From an uncultured Clostridia bacterium (GTDB lineage: Bacteria; Bacillota; Clostridia; TANB77; CAG-508): DNA of 42,860 bases. The DNA is taken from positions 1 through 42,860 of the forward strand of contig CANQCU010000013.1 in assembly GCA_947590905.1 (NCBI GenBank), read 5' to 3'. Positions 15,991 to 25,724 of this stretch are shown here, in pieces. A program made the translations under genes and the position numbers. The notes beneath the pieces are model-generated. The model saw only the letters and a program-made list of their open reading frames with translations. It was not told the origin of the DNA and searched no databases. How positions within the stretch are numbered: the stretch's first letter is position 1; every line of letters begins with the position of its first letter.

Positions 15991-18900
15991 TTATATAAAT
16001 TTAATATTTTTACAATATTCTACGATTTTTGCAAGGTATTTTTCATCTATTTTTTTGTAATGGAATCCTATGTTTTCCAAATATTTTTGTGTTATTTTAC
16101 TTTTTGTTTTTATATTTAAATATGAAATGTTGGTATATAGGTTGTAATCATTTATTACTAGTGAGTTATCATTTAAGTCCATTTTTATAATTTTCTTATA
16201 GAAGTCTTTATCTTTTATTAGCTTTATTTCATATCCTAAATTATTAAATTTATCTATTAAGGTTGCCATTTTAAATTTTTGAGGATTTGTCATATGGAAT
16301 ATTTTGTTTTGATGCCCATAATTGTAAATTATTTTTGTTATAGCATCTGCAATTTCATCTACTGGTGATATGTCAAATTCACATATATTGCTACTTTCAT
16401 AGAAAAATTTATTTTTTAATATAAATTGTATTTTATTATAAAATGCATTACTGTCTATATTATATTGAAACTGCCCATCTCTATATCTTCCGTGTTAAAT
16501 TACCTATACGGAATATGTTTGCTTTTAGCGATTTTTCTTTAATTTTTTGTAATATAAATTCTTCTGCAAGCAATTTACTTTTTATATAATAATTTTCTTG
16601 ATAGTTTTGTCCTATGAAGAAATTTTCCTCTGTAAAATCAACATCTTCATTTGTACGACTTAATGGCATGTAGTCTCCAGAAACGCTCATTGTTGATATG
16701 TGATTTAATCCTATGTTATATCTCATACAAAATTCTGCTACATTTTTTGTTCCGTCTAAATTTATTTTTTTGAAGTCTTCATATTTTCCCATGTGTTTTA
16801 CTGATGCAGCACTATGTATTACTAAATTTATTTTATTTCCAAGTTTTTCTATTTCTTCTTCTGGTAGTCCGAAATTTTTATATTTCATATCTCCTACGAC
16901 AACTTCTATTTTATTAAGCGTTTCTTCATCATAGTTATCATTGAAATAGAATTTAAACATAGAGGCAAGTCTCTTTTTTGCACTTTCTTTATTTGTTCCT
17001 CTAATTAAGCAATATACTTTTACATTTCTGTTTAATAATTTTTCTAAGATATGTATTCCTAAAAATCCAGTAGCTCCTGTTAATAAAACATTTTTGAATC
17101 GTGCACTATTTATTACTTTTATTTTGCTTAAATCATGCGCTAAAAATGGATAATTATCTTCTTCTACTGATGAATCTACTGAGTTTGTATTATGTTCTAG
17201 GGCAAAGCATAAATCTTTTACAGTAGAATAGTCATAAAAATATTGTACTGGAACAGATATACCTAATTTTGATAGTTCTGACTGTACTTTTATTATTAGT
17301 AATGAATCCATTCCAAGATGCGTAAAGTCTTCTTCTATACCAATTCTTTTTATTTCTAGGCATTTTTCTAATACTTTGCAGATATTTTTTTGCATTTCGT
17401 TCTCTGGTTTTACATATTTTTCGCATGCATTAAGTTCAAAAGGTGATGGAAGCATTTTTTTATCAATTTTTCCATTTACGGTAAGTGGTAATGTTCCTAT
17501 TTGTATAAAATATGCTGGCACCATATAGCTTGGCAATTTATTTGATAAAAATAGTTTTAGCTCATAACTTTGAATTGTAAAATCTGATATATAGTACGCA
17601 CATAAAAAGTCTCTATCATTGTTTTTATAATTTACGACTGTGCAATTTTTTATAAACTTATGCTCACTTAATGATTTTTCTATTTCGCTAAGTTCAATTC
17701 TATATCCCCTAATTTTTATTTGTGTATCTGCTCTTCCATAAAAAACAAGTTCTCCATCTTTTGTCCAACTTGCCATATCTCCTGATTTGTACATTGTTAG
17801 TTTTGGATTAAAAATATCTTTGATAAAGCTTTTTTCTGTTAAATCTGGCCTATTATAGTATCCCTTTGAAATTCCGTCTCCAGATATATATAGTTCTCCT
17901 TTTATCCCTGGTGGGCAAAGTTTTAAGTTTTTATCTAAAACATAAAATTTAACATTAGCCATAGGTTTTCCGATGGTAATTGTCTTTATATTTTTTTCTA
18001 TTTTTTTTGCTGAACAACCTACTGTTGCTTCTGTTGGACCATACATGTTATAAATTTCAGCAGATGTAAGTGCTTCAATACTTTTTATAAATGGTATACT
18101 AAAAGCTTCTCCTCCAATTCCTATATCTGTTAAAGATTTCATGCTATGATATTCTTTCATAGAAGATATTATTGATTGAATTTTACTTGGAGTTCCATAT
18201 AAAATATTTATCTCCTGTTTTGTAATTAAATCATTAATCTTACCAAAATCATTTTGTTCTTCTTTACTTGATAATACTAACGTTAACCCTTGTAAAATTG
18301 TAACCCAAAGTTCAAAACCAAATACATCAAAAGATATTGATGCCATTGAAAGAACTTTTTTATTTTTTGTATAATCTATTACTTTTGATATTCCGCACTA
18401 AATAATTATGAAAATTTCTATGTGCTATTGTAACTGCCTTTGGAAGACCTGTAGAACCTGATGTATATAATAAATACATTGGGTCTTCTGGATTTATTTC
18501 TACTTTTTTGTAGTTTTGTTTTTCATCTATTTTTGTATTTAAATTCCAGGTTATTTGGTTTGGTAATTTTAAATCTAAATCAGATATTACATACTCTGAA
18601 TTTGAGTTTTCTATCATATATTTTTTTCTATCTTCTGGATGAGATGTATCTATTAATACATATGAACAGCCACATTTTAAAATAGCAAGTAGTGCAACGA
18701 CTAAATCAATTGAGCGATCTAAAATTATAGATATATTTCTTCCTTTTTTTACATGATATTCATTTTGCAAATATCCTGCTAGTTTTTCAGATTCTTTGTC
18801 CAATTCTAGGTATGATACTTCCTTTTCACCACATATTATTGCGATTTTTTCTGGATGAAGTTTTACTTCCTTTTCCCATAAATCTAAAATTGTCTTTTTT

Positions 18901-20258
18901 CTATCATAAGTAACTTTTGTATTATTAAATTCATTTAAGATTTTTTCTCTTTCTTCCTCTGTTGTAAGTTCAATATCTTTTATTAATATATTTTTATTTT
19001 CCATAATTTGCTCACAAATGTGTAGCAAACGATTGTGTATGTCCTTTATTTGTGAAAAATCATACATTTTATTTTGATAATCATACATAAAAGAAAATGA
19101 GCTTGTATCGTCCATATCATATATATGAAATACTAATGGAATTGTTAAATATCCACTAAATAGCCATTCTGAGTCATAAGGAGCTGTACCTTCTTCATGA
19201 ATTGTTCTTGCATTTTGATATGAAACTGATGTGTTATAGATATTTTCTTTTATTTGAAATCTTGATTTTATATTTGTTATTAATTCTTGAAGTGGGTATT
19301 TTTGGTGTCTTAGATAAGAAAATTGTGATTTATTTAAATCTGTAATTGCGTCATAAAAGCTTGTATTTTCTTCGATATTTAATTTATATAGCATATTGTT
19401 TACAAAGAGTCCAAAAGTCTCTTTTTGTTTTTTTCCGCTTCTATTTAAAATTGGTGTTGACAAAACGACATTATTTGTTTGTTTTACTTTACTTTCGTAA
19501 ATTGCCATAACATATAGTAAGAATGTAAATGGAGATATTTTTATTTCTTTGCAAAAATCTACTATTTTTGAAGTCATTTTTTTTGATAATTTAAATTCCA
19601 CTCTAGTTGCTTCATATGTTAGATTTGATTGACTATTTCCTGAAAGGTTATCTTCAAATATATTTTCTGAAAATAAATCTTCCCAAAATTCCTCATCTTG
19701 TTTGAATTTTGGGCTTTGCAAATATTCATTTTCTTCTTTAATAAAATCTGTATATGGATATAAATTATTATCTATTTCTATTTTTTCATTTTTTATTATC
19801 TTTGAATATGTAGAAACAATTGTGCTAATTAGTGAGCTTACTGACCACGCATCTGTTAGCAAGTGATGTACACATAGTATAAAGCCACCTGTTTCGTCCT
19901 CGTTTTCAAATGTTGTAAATCTATATAATGGCATATCAAATAATTCAAAAGGAGTTCTTGCAATTCTTGTGCAAATTTCTTCTGAATTTTGAGAATTCAA
20001 TACAACATGATCTATTTTAAAGGTTTCATACTCTTTTTTATATTGTTTTATAATGTCTTGGTCTATATGCAACTGATAACGAATATTATCTGTATTTTTT
20101 ACAAAAATTCGAATTGCTTTTTTTAACTCTGCAAAGTCTACTTTTTCATGGATAGTTATTTTCCCCACTATATTGTTCATACTTGTTCCTGGATAAAATT
20201 GTTCCATAGTAATTATTGCCTTTTGAGGTGTTGTTAGGTCAAATAGTTCTTCAGTCAT
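15991..20258 (-). CDS. Single-module NRPS, C-A-T-R (terminal thioester reductase), with two +1 shifts at CGG
   Basis: Read with two C-skips this is a 1421-residue nonribosomal peptide synthetase. The condensation domain (about 1-430) has HHLLTDA (131-137). The adenylation domain (about 440-935) has YTSGSTG, MYGPTE (738-743), YKSGD and NGKIDKK. The carrier domain has the phosphopantetheine serine S985 in LGMDSL. The reductase domain (about 1055-1421) has TGATGFLG (1060-1067) and YxxxK Y1224/K1228, releasing the product as an aldehyde or alcohol. CGG sites fall at residue 622 (18393-18395, in the A domain) and 1256 (16490-16492, NLTGRY in R). The start at 20258 is chosen for AAGGAG at ideal spacing. 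By-eye selectivity residues D-V-F-Y-I-I-M-V-G-K give no confident substrate. Confidence 0.9.
16490..16492 (-). other. Second CGG +1 shift site in the NRPS
   Basis: In-frame ACA-CGG-A; skipping C16492 reads GGA (G1256) in the conserved reductase motif GNLTGRY. Confidence 0.85.
18393..18395 (-). other. First CGG +1 shift site in the NRPS
   Basis: In-frame GTG-CGG-A; skipping C18395 reads GGA (G622) and joins the A-domain halves NYLVG and ISKVIDY. Confidence 0.85.
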
Positions 20259-20295
20259 TATAAATTCTCCTTTTCCAACAATATTCGTTTTTTTC

Positions 20296-20324
20296 ATTAT
20301 ATATATCTTTTTATAAAAAATCAA
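20296..20324 (-). promoter_or_regulatory. Promoter of the NRPS-kinase operon
   Basis: TTGATT (20319-20324), a 17-base spacer and TATAAT (20296-20301) on the minus strand, about 38 bases before the ATG at 20258. Confidence 0.6.
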
Positions 20325-20332
20325 TAAAAATG

Positions 20333-20362
20333 TTGAAAAATTTTTAAGTGTTATGATAGAAT
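20333..20362 (+). promoter_or_regulatory. Promoter of the acyl-activating enzyme gene
   Basis: TTGAAA (20333-20338), an 18-base spacer and TAGAAT (20357-20362). It is back to back with the NRPS promoter, so both sides could share an operator in this ~180-base region. Confidence 0.5.
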
Positions 20363-20438
20363 AAATCTGTTAATATTTATCTAAAATTTTTAATAAATAT
20401 TTAATATATATTAATGTATATATATGGGGGAATATAAC

Positions 20439-22085
20439 ATGAATAAAATTAATGAAAACGTAGTAAATTTCAGACAATTAATAGATATTGCTGAAAGAAA
20501 CGATCCTAATCACATTGTATATGAATTTAAAAAAATTCTTTCAAATAATTTACCAGAAATTGTAAAAGTTAAATATTGTGATTTTAAAAAGGACATGGTA
20601 GCACTTTCAACTGCATTATTAAATCTTGGTTTAGAGTGTGAAAAAATTGCTCTTGTCGGCAATAACAGTTATAGATGGTGCATAAGTTATCTTGCAATTA
20701 CTACTGGAAATATGGTTGTTGTCCCTTTAGACAAAGCATTACCTGAGAATGAATTAGAAAATTTAATTAAAAGAAGCGGAGCAACTTGTATTATTTTTGA
20801 AAATAGGCATAGAGAGGTTATTGAAAAAGTACTAAGTGAAGATGATAATATTGTTAAGTATGCTATCGCAATGGATATAGAAAAAGATGAAAATAATATA
20901 AAAAGTTTTGATAATCTTCTAGAAGAAGGTAAAACCCTTATTTCTAATGGAGATAATAGATATAATAATATAATTATTGATAATAAAAAGATGACTGCTA
21001 TGATATTTACTTCTGGAACTACTAATACTCCTAAAGCTGTTATGCTTTCTCAATACAATATTTGCTCAAATGTTATTGCTTTTAGTCATTATGCAAAAGT
21101 TACTAAAGATGATACTTTACTTTCTTTTTTACCAATACATCATACATTTGAATGTACAGCAACTTTCCTTTTTGGACTTTATTCTGGAGCAACAGTTGCC
21201 TTCTGTGACGGTTTAAAACATTTACAAGATAATTTAAAAGAATATAACGTATCTGTATTATTTGCTGTTCCTCTTGTTTTGGAAACAATGTATAAAAAAA
21301 TGTTAAAAGATATTAATGAAAATAAAGAGGCTGATTTAGTAAATAAATTCAAAGGAAATTTAAGATTAGTTCTATGTGGCTCTGCTCCTTTGAATGTAGA
21401 TACAATTCATGGCTTTAATAGTTTAGGAATAGAATTTATACAAGGTTATGGTTTAACCGAAGCTTCTCCTATTATTTCTGCTGAGACAAATGATATGAAG
21501 AGACCTGGTTCAATTGGTCGTGTCTTAGATAATCTAGAAATAAAGATAGCTGATCCTGATATTACTGGTGTTGGAGAAATTACAGTAAAGGGTCCAAGCG
21601 TTATGATTGGATATTATAATAATAAAGAAGAAACTGATAAAGTCTTAAAGGACGGATGGCTTAGCACAGGTGATTACGGATATTTAGATGATGATGGATT
21701 TTTATTCATAACTGGTAGAAAAAAAGATCTTATTGTACTAAAAAATGGAAAAAATGTCTATCCACAAGAATTAGAAGCATTAATTAATAGAATTCCTTAT
21801 GTTGTAGAAAGTATTGTTTATCCTAGGGAGGAAACTTCTCTTGATACTGCTTTATGTGCTCAGATTGTCTATTCAGAAGATTTAATTGTAAGTGCTTTAG
21901 GTAATAAATCTGAAGAAGAATATAAAGAAATACTTTGGAATGAAATAAAAAAGATAAATCAATCTCTACCAATTTACAAACATATTAAACAAATTTCTAT
22001 TACAACAGTACCTTTTTCAAAAACTACAACTCAAAAAATAAAAAGATATGAAGTATTAAAAAATTTAAAAGTAGCATTAGTTTAA
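20439..22085 (+). CDS. AMP-forming acyl-CoA synthetase / acyl-activating enzyme
   Basis: A 548-residue ANL-family adenylating enzyme of the long-chain acyl-CoA synthetase type. The P-loop is FTSGTTNTPKAV, where the usual glycine after TT is replaced by Asn. The A5-type motif is GYGLTEASP, then STGDYGYLDDDG and GRKKDLIVLKNGKNVYP; a C-terminal lysine region is present (PFSKTTTQKIKR). The ATG at 20439 follows GGGGGA; an in-frame ATG at 20424 overlaps that site and is rejected. It is divergent from the NRPS, whose first domain is a condensation domain with no upstream module. That suggests this enzyme supplies an activated fatty acid to N-acylate the amino acid; this is inference. Confidence 0.85.
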   Translation: MNKINENVVNFRQLIDIAERNDPNHIVYEFKKILSNNLPEIVKVKYCDFKKDMVALSTALLNLGLECEKIALVGNNSYRWCISYLAITTGNMVVVPLDKALPENELENLIKRSGATCIIFENRHREVIEKVLSEDDNIVKYAIAMDIEKDENNIKSFDNLLEEGKTLISNGDNRYNNIIIDNKKMTAMIFTSGTTNTPKAVMLSQYNICSNVIAFSHYAKVTKDDTLLSFLPIHHTFECTATFLFGLYSGATVAFCDGLKHLQDNLKEYNVSVLFAVPLVLETMYKKMLKDINENKEADLVNKFKGNLRLVLCGSAPLNVDTIHGFNSLGIEFIQGYGLTEASPIISAETNDMKRPGSIGRVLDNLEIKIADPDITGVGEITVKGPSVMIGYYNNKEETDKVLKDGWLSTGDYGYLDDDGFLFITGRKKDLIVLKNGKNVYPQELEALINRIPYVVESIVYPREETSLDTALCAQIVYSEDLIVSALGNKSEEEYKEILWNEIKKINQSLPIYKHIKQISITTVPFSKTTTQKIKRYEVLKNLKVALV

Positions 22086-22115
22086 AACAAAATATAACTT
22101 TTTTCGAAATATTTC

Positions 22116-22143
22116 TTGCTTTTTTTTGGTGTTATAGTATAAT
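22116..22143 (+). promoter_or_regulatory. Promoter of the HD-GYP regulator gene
   Basis: TTGCTT (22116-22121), a 16-base spacer and TATAAT (22138-22143), 26 bases before the ATG. Confidence 0.5.
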
Positions 22144-22169
22144 TATTCTATATAAAAGGATGTGATAGT

Positions 22170-23222
22170 ATGAGGAAAAATGCCCAAGTTCAACCTTCAA
22201 ATGGAATAAAAGTACTTGTTGTAGATGATGAAATTGGTATAATCGACTCTTTATCTATATTTTTAAAAAAGTCTGGTTATCTTTTTTCAGGTGTTACAGA
22301 TCCTTTAGAAGCAATTGAAAAAGTTAAACAAGAGCACTATGATTTAATGATTCTTGACTTCATTATGACACCAATACATGGTGACCAAGTTGTTGAAGAA
22401 ATCAGAAAATTTAATAAAGAACTATACATATTACTTCTAACAGGTCATAAGGATTTAGCTCCACCACTTGAAACTATTAAAAGATTAGATATTCAAGGTT
22501 ATTGCGAGAAGAGTGATAAATTCGACCAATTACTTCTTCTTATTGAATCTGGTGTAAAGGCTATTAACCAGATGAATACAATAAAGCAAATTAATGAAGA
22601 TTTGAAGGAAGCTAATGAAAGACTAGAACAAGCTTATATGGAAAGCATTGAAACTTTAAGATATACTGTTGAAGCAAAGGATCCTTATACTAGAGGTCAT
22701 TCAGATAGAGTTTCTGAATATTCTGTTTTAATTGGAAAATATTTAGGTCTTTCTGATGAAGATTTACATACCCTTAAAGTTGGTGGCCTTTTCCATGATA
22801 TTGGAAAAATTGGTATACCTGATAGTATTCTTTTAAAACCTGGAAAACTTACGGTAGATGAATATTCGGAAATCAAAAATCACCCTGCAATTGGTGTTCA
22901 CATTTTATCAAATGCAGAAATTTTTAAAGATATTATTCCTATAGTAAAACATCATCATGAAAGATTTGATGGTCAAGGATATCCTTCTAAATTAAAAGAT
23001 GAAGATATACCTTATTTAGCAAGAATTGCAGCTGTTGCAGATACTTTTGATGCAATGACTTCTAAAAGAACTTATAGGGACTCATTAGATATAAGTATTG
23101 TTAAAGAAGAAATTGAAAAAAATAAAGGAATTCAATTTGATCCACAAATAGCTGATGTATTCTTAGATATATTGAATAACCATTTTGACGAGATTAAGGA
23201 AATTCAAGAAAAATATAAATAA
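22170..23222 (+). CDS. Response regulator with HD-GYP domain
   Basis: 350 residues. The N-terminal receiver domain (about 12-130) has acidic residues DD19-20 and phospho-acceptor D63 (LMILDFIM). A short coiled linker (about 133-160) leads to an HD-GYP domain (about 160-345) with HSDRVSEYS, HDIGKIGIP, HHERFDGQGYP and ADTFDAMTS, the metal-binding set of cyclic-di-GMP phosphodiesterases. It therefore probably lowers c-di-GMP, or a related signal, when phosphorylated. The histidine kinase co-transcribed with the NRPS is the nearest candidate partner. The ATG at 22170 follows AAGGATG. Confidence 0.88.
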   Translation: MRKNAQVQPSNGIKVLVVDDEIGIIDSLSIFLKKSGYLFSGVTDPLEAIEKVKQEHYDLMILDFIMTPIHGDQVVEEIRKFNKELYILLLTGHKDLAPPLETIKRLDIQGYCEKSDKFDQLLLLIESGVKAINQMNTIKQINEDLKEANERLEQAYMESIETLRYTVEAKDPYTRGHSDRVSEYSVLIGKYLGLSDEDLHTLKVGGLFHDIGKIGIPDSILLKPGKLTVDEYSEIKNHPAIGVHILSNAEIFKDIIPIVKHHHERFDGQGYPSKLKDEDIPYLARIAAVADTFDAMTSKRTYRDSLDISIVKEEIEKNKGIQFDPQIADVFLDILNNHFDEIKEIQEKYK

Positions 23223-23391
23223 AATTAATTTTAATCTAAATAAAACTAAAACATTACTCTATAACATTTTAGTTTATTATTAACTTTGATATTATAAGTT
23301 TTAGAAATTACATTTTTGTAGTTTTTGGCTTATTATATAATTTTATATACCTTTGTGGTATAAATAACAAAAGTAAAAGGAGGAAACTATA

Positions 23392-23718
23392 ATGGAAGAA
23401 GAACAAAATAATAATGTACAACCTCAAGAAGCACCAAAAGAAACTTCAAAAGTTGAAAAAAAAGGATTTAATATTACATCTATGATTTTAGGAATAATTG
23501 CTATACTTTTCTCTGTTACACAATATAGTCTTTATGTAACTTTACCTTGTGGAATTATTGCTATTATCTTTAGTATTGCTGGTAGAAAAGATGCTGGTCG
23601 TGGAATGGGAATAACTGGTTTGGTATTAGGTATAATTGCATTAGTAATATTCGTTTTAATACTTATACTTGGTTTTTGGGCTATTTCTCAGTCTTTTAAC
23701 TTATTTTTTGTACAATAA
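23392..23718 (+). CDS. DUF4190-type small membrane protein
   Basis: 108 residues. A charged Gln/Glu/Lys-rich N-terminus (1-25) faces the cytoplasm. Two hydrophobic hairpins follow: about 29-62, with GIIAILFS and GIIAIIFSIAG, and about 73-100, with GITGLVLGIIALV. This alternating Gly/Ile pattern with a middle RKDAGRGMG loop is typical of DUF4190 proteins, whose role is unknown. The ATG follows AGGAGG. It is a single gene with a terminator behind it. Confidence 0.75.
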   Translation: MEEEQNNNVQPQEAPKETSKVEKKGFNITSMILGIIAILFSVTQYSLYVTLPCGIIAIIFSIAGRKDAGRGMGITGLVLGIIALVIFVLILILGFWAISQSFNLFFVQ

Positions 23719-23722
23719 ATTA

Positions 23723-23766
23723 AATAAAGAGCGTGACATTTTAAAATTAATCATGCTCTTTATTTT
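23723..23766 (+). terminator. Intrinsic terminator after the DUF4190 gene
   Basis: AATAAAGAGCGTG pairs with CATGCTCTTTATT (one G-U) around a 16-base loop, and TTTTTG follows. Being between convergent genes it may also serve the ABC-F gene. Confidence 0.65.
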
Positions 23767-23805
23767 TGTAAATTTTAATTTTCAAGTAAAATAAAATTTT
23801 TTCAG

Positions 23806-25386
23806 TTATTCTATTCCAAGATATTGGTTATAAGTGCATTCTCTATCTACTATTTTATCTTGTTTTATATCTATTACTCTATTTGCTACAGTTTCGCATA
23901 ATTCATGGTCATGTGATGTAAATATCATATTGCCTTTAAATTTTTTCATTCCTTCATTAACAGCCGTAATACTTTCCATATCTAGATGGTTTGTTGGTTC
24001 ATCAAACATTAGGAAATTTGCTCCTGATAACATCATTTTTGCTAGAACACATCTTACTTTTTCTCCTCCAGACAAAACTGAAACTTTTTTTAGTGCTTCT
24101 TCTCCTGAAAATAACATTCTGCCTAAAAATCCTCTTACATATGTTTCATCTGGGTCTTTTGAAAACTTACGTAACCAATCTACAAGTAAAACTTCATCCT
24201 TAAACATATAGTTATTATCCTTTGGGAAATAATCTTTTGTTATTGTTGTTCCAAATTGTATTTCTCCTGAATCTGGCTCTACTTCACCTGCAATTATTTG
24301 GAAAAGTAAAGTTTTGGCAAGTTCATTATCTGCCAAAAGTAATATTTTGTCATCTTTTTTTACTGTAAATGAAATATTATCTAGTATTTTTTCTCCATTT
24401 ATTGTCTTCGAAATATTTTTTAATGTCAAAATTTCTTTTCCTGGCTCTCTATCTGGCTTAAAATCTACATAAGGATATTTTCTATTTGATGGTTTTATTT
24501 CATCTAATTCGATTTTTTCTAGTGATTTCTTTCTTGATGTAGCTTGTTTTGATTTAGATGCATTGGCACTAAATCTTGCTATAAATTCTTGTAATTCCTT
24601 TATTTTTTCTTCTTTCTTCTTATTTGCTTCTTTTGCTTGTTTTAATGCAAGTTGGCTTGATTCATACCAGAAATCGTAGTTTCCTGGATACACTTTTATT
24701 TTTCCAAAGTCAACATCTGCGATATGTGTACATACTTTATTTAAGAAATATCTATCATGTGATACTACAATTACTGTATTTTCAAATTCTATTAAGAATT
24801 CTTGTAACCAATTTATTGTTTTTAAATCTAAGTCATTTGTAGGCTCGTCTAATAGAAGTACATCTGGATTTCCAAATAAAGCTTGTGCAAGAAGTACTTT
24901 TACTTTATCCTTTGCTTCTATTTCTTTCATTAATTTATAATGATTTTCTGTTTCTATTCCTACATTATTAAGTAAAGTTGCTGCATCTGCTTCAGCATTC
25001 CATCCGTCTAATTCTGCAAATCTTTCTTCTAGTTTTGCTGCCTTCATTCCATCTTCTTCTGAGAAGTCTGGTTTAGCATATATTGCATCTTTTTCTTTCA
25101 TAATTTTATATAATTCTTGGTTTCCCATGATCACAGTATCTATTACACTATATTCTTCATATGCGAAGTGGTCTTGCTTTAGAACTGATAGTCTTTCTCC
25201 TTTTTCTACTGTTACCTCTCCCTTACTTGGTTCTATTTCTCCTGATAAAACTTTAAGAAATGTAGATTTTCCTGCACCATTTGCCCCTATTATTCCATAG
25301 CAGTTTCCTTTACCAAATTTTATATTTACATCTTCAAATAAGACTCTTTTTCCAAATCTTACTGTTACTCCTGTTGCAACTAACAT
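23806..25386 (-). CDS. ABC-F family ATPase
   Basis: 526 residues with two ATP-binding cassettes and no membrane segments, the layout of ribosome-acting ABC-F proteins. The first domain has Walker A GANGAGKS (34-41) and Walker B with LLLDEPTNDLDL. A Lys/Glu-rich linker (about 250-300) is the tRNA-contacting arm region. The second domain has signature LSGGEKVR and Walker B FDEPTNHLD, but its Walker A is altered to ADNELAKTLL, lacking the GxxGxGK pattern; relatives with an N-E-x-A-K-T loop exist as I recall. It resembles the housekeeping YkpA/YbiT-like branch more than antibiotic-resistance types. Transcribed alone. Confidence 0.85.
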   Translation of the reverse strand: MLVATGVTVRFGKRVLFEDVNIKFGKGNCYGIIGANGAGKSTFLKVLSGEIEPSKGEVTVEKGERLSVLKQDHFAYEEYSVIDTVIMGNQELYKIMKEKDAIYAKPDFSEEDGMKAAKLEERFAELDGWNAEADAATLLNNVGIETENHYKLMKEIEAKDKVKVLLAQALFGNPDVLLLDEPTNDLDLKTINWLQEFLIEFENTVIVVSHDRYFLNKVCTHIADVDFGKIKVYPGNYDFWYESSQLALKQAKEANKKKEEKIKELQEFIARFSANASKSKQATSRKKSLEKIELDEIKPSNRKYPYVDFKPDREPGKEILTLKNISKTINGEKILDNISFTVKKDDKILLLADNELAKTLLFQIIAGEVEPDSGEIQFGTTITKDYFPKDNNYMFKDEVLLVDWLRKFSKDPDETYVRGFLGRMLFSGEEALKKVSVLSGGEKVRCVLAKMMLSGANFLMFDEPTNHLDMESITAVNEGMKKFKGNMIFTSHDHELCETVANRVIDIKQDKIVDRECTYNQYLGIE

Positions 25387-25492
25387 TTATTTTCCCTCCG
25401 TTTTTTGACAATGTTATTATTATATATCATTTTTACCCTCTTTTCAAGGTTTAATTGTAAGTATTTGTTCTCATCTATTATAAAATACTTAT

Positions 25493-25638
25493 AAAACAAA
25501 CTGTGGTAATTTTTTATAGAGTTGCGTAAGCGACCAAACGTAACGAAGTGAAGTGCGATGTGGAGCAACTTACATTTTAATTTTTATTTTGTAAGTTGCG
25601 ACAGCAAAACTCTATAAAAAATTACCACAGTTTGTTTT
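25493..25638. repeat. Long-hairpin element, copy 2: conserved 84-nt core between perfect 31-bp inverted arms
   Basis: Arms 25493-25523 and 25608-25638 are perfect reverse complements but unrelated to the arms of copy 1. The core 25524-25607 is again exactly 84 nt, starting GCGTAAGCG and ending GCGACAGCAA. The inner stem GCAACTTAC/GTAAGTTGC differs from copy 1 with compensating T-A to C-G changes. It lies in the ~340-base divergent region between the ABC-F and corA genes, where I see no ORF, so a simple terminator role is unlikely here. Confidence 0.85.
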
Positions 25639-25724
25639 TATTAATATGTATTATCTTGACTAAATAAGTCTCTACGGTGTAAAATATATCATGTAATATA
25701 ATAAAAAAAGGATGGGTGATAAAT

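Noticed and set aside
16481..18346. Calling the NRPS pieces as separate A-T-R, C-A and reductase-tail genes
   Set aside because: The pieces meet exactly at CGG sites, have no ribosome binding sites of their own, and cut through the middle of domains.
23806..25386. Antibiotic-resistance ABC-F protein
   Set aside because: No resistance-type extended linker is evident and the overall pattern fits the housekeeping YkpA/YbiT-like group.
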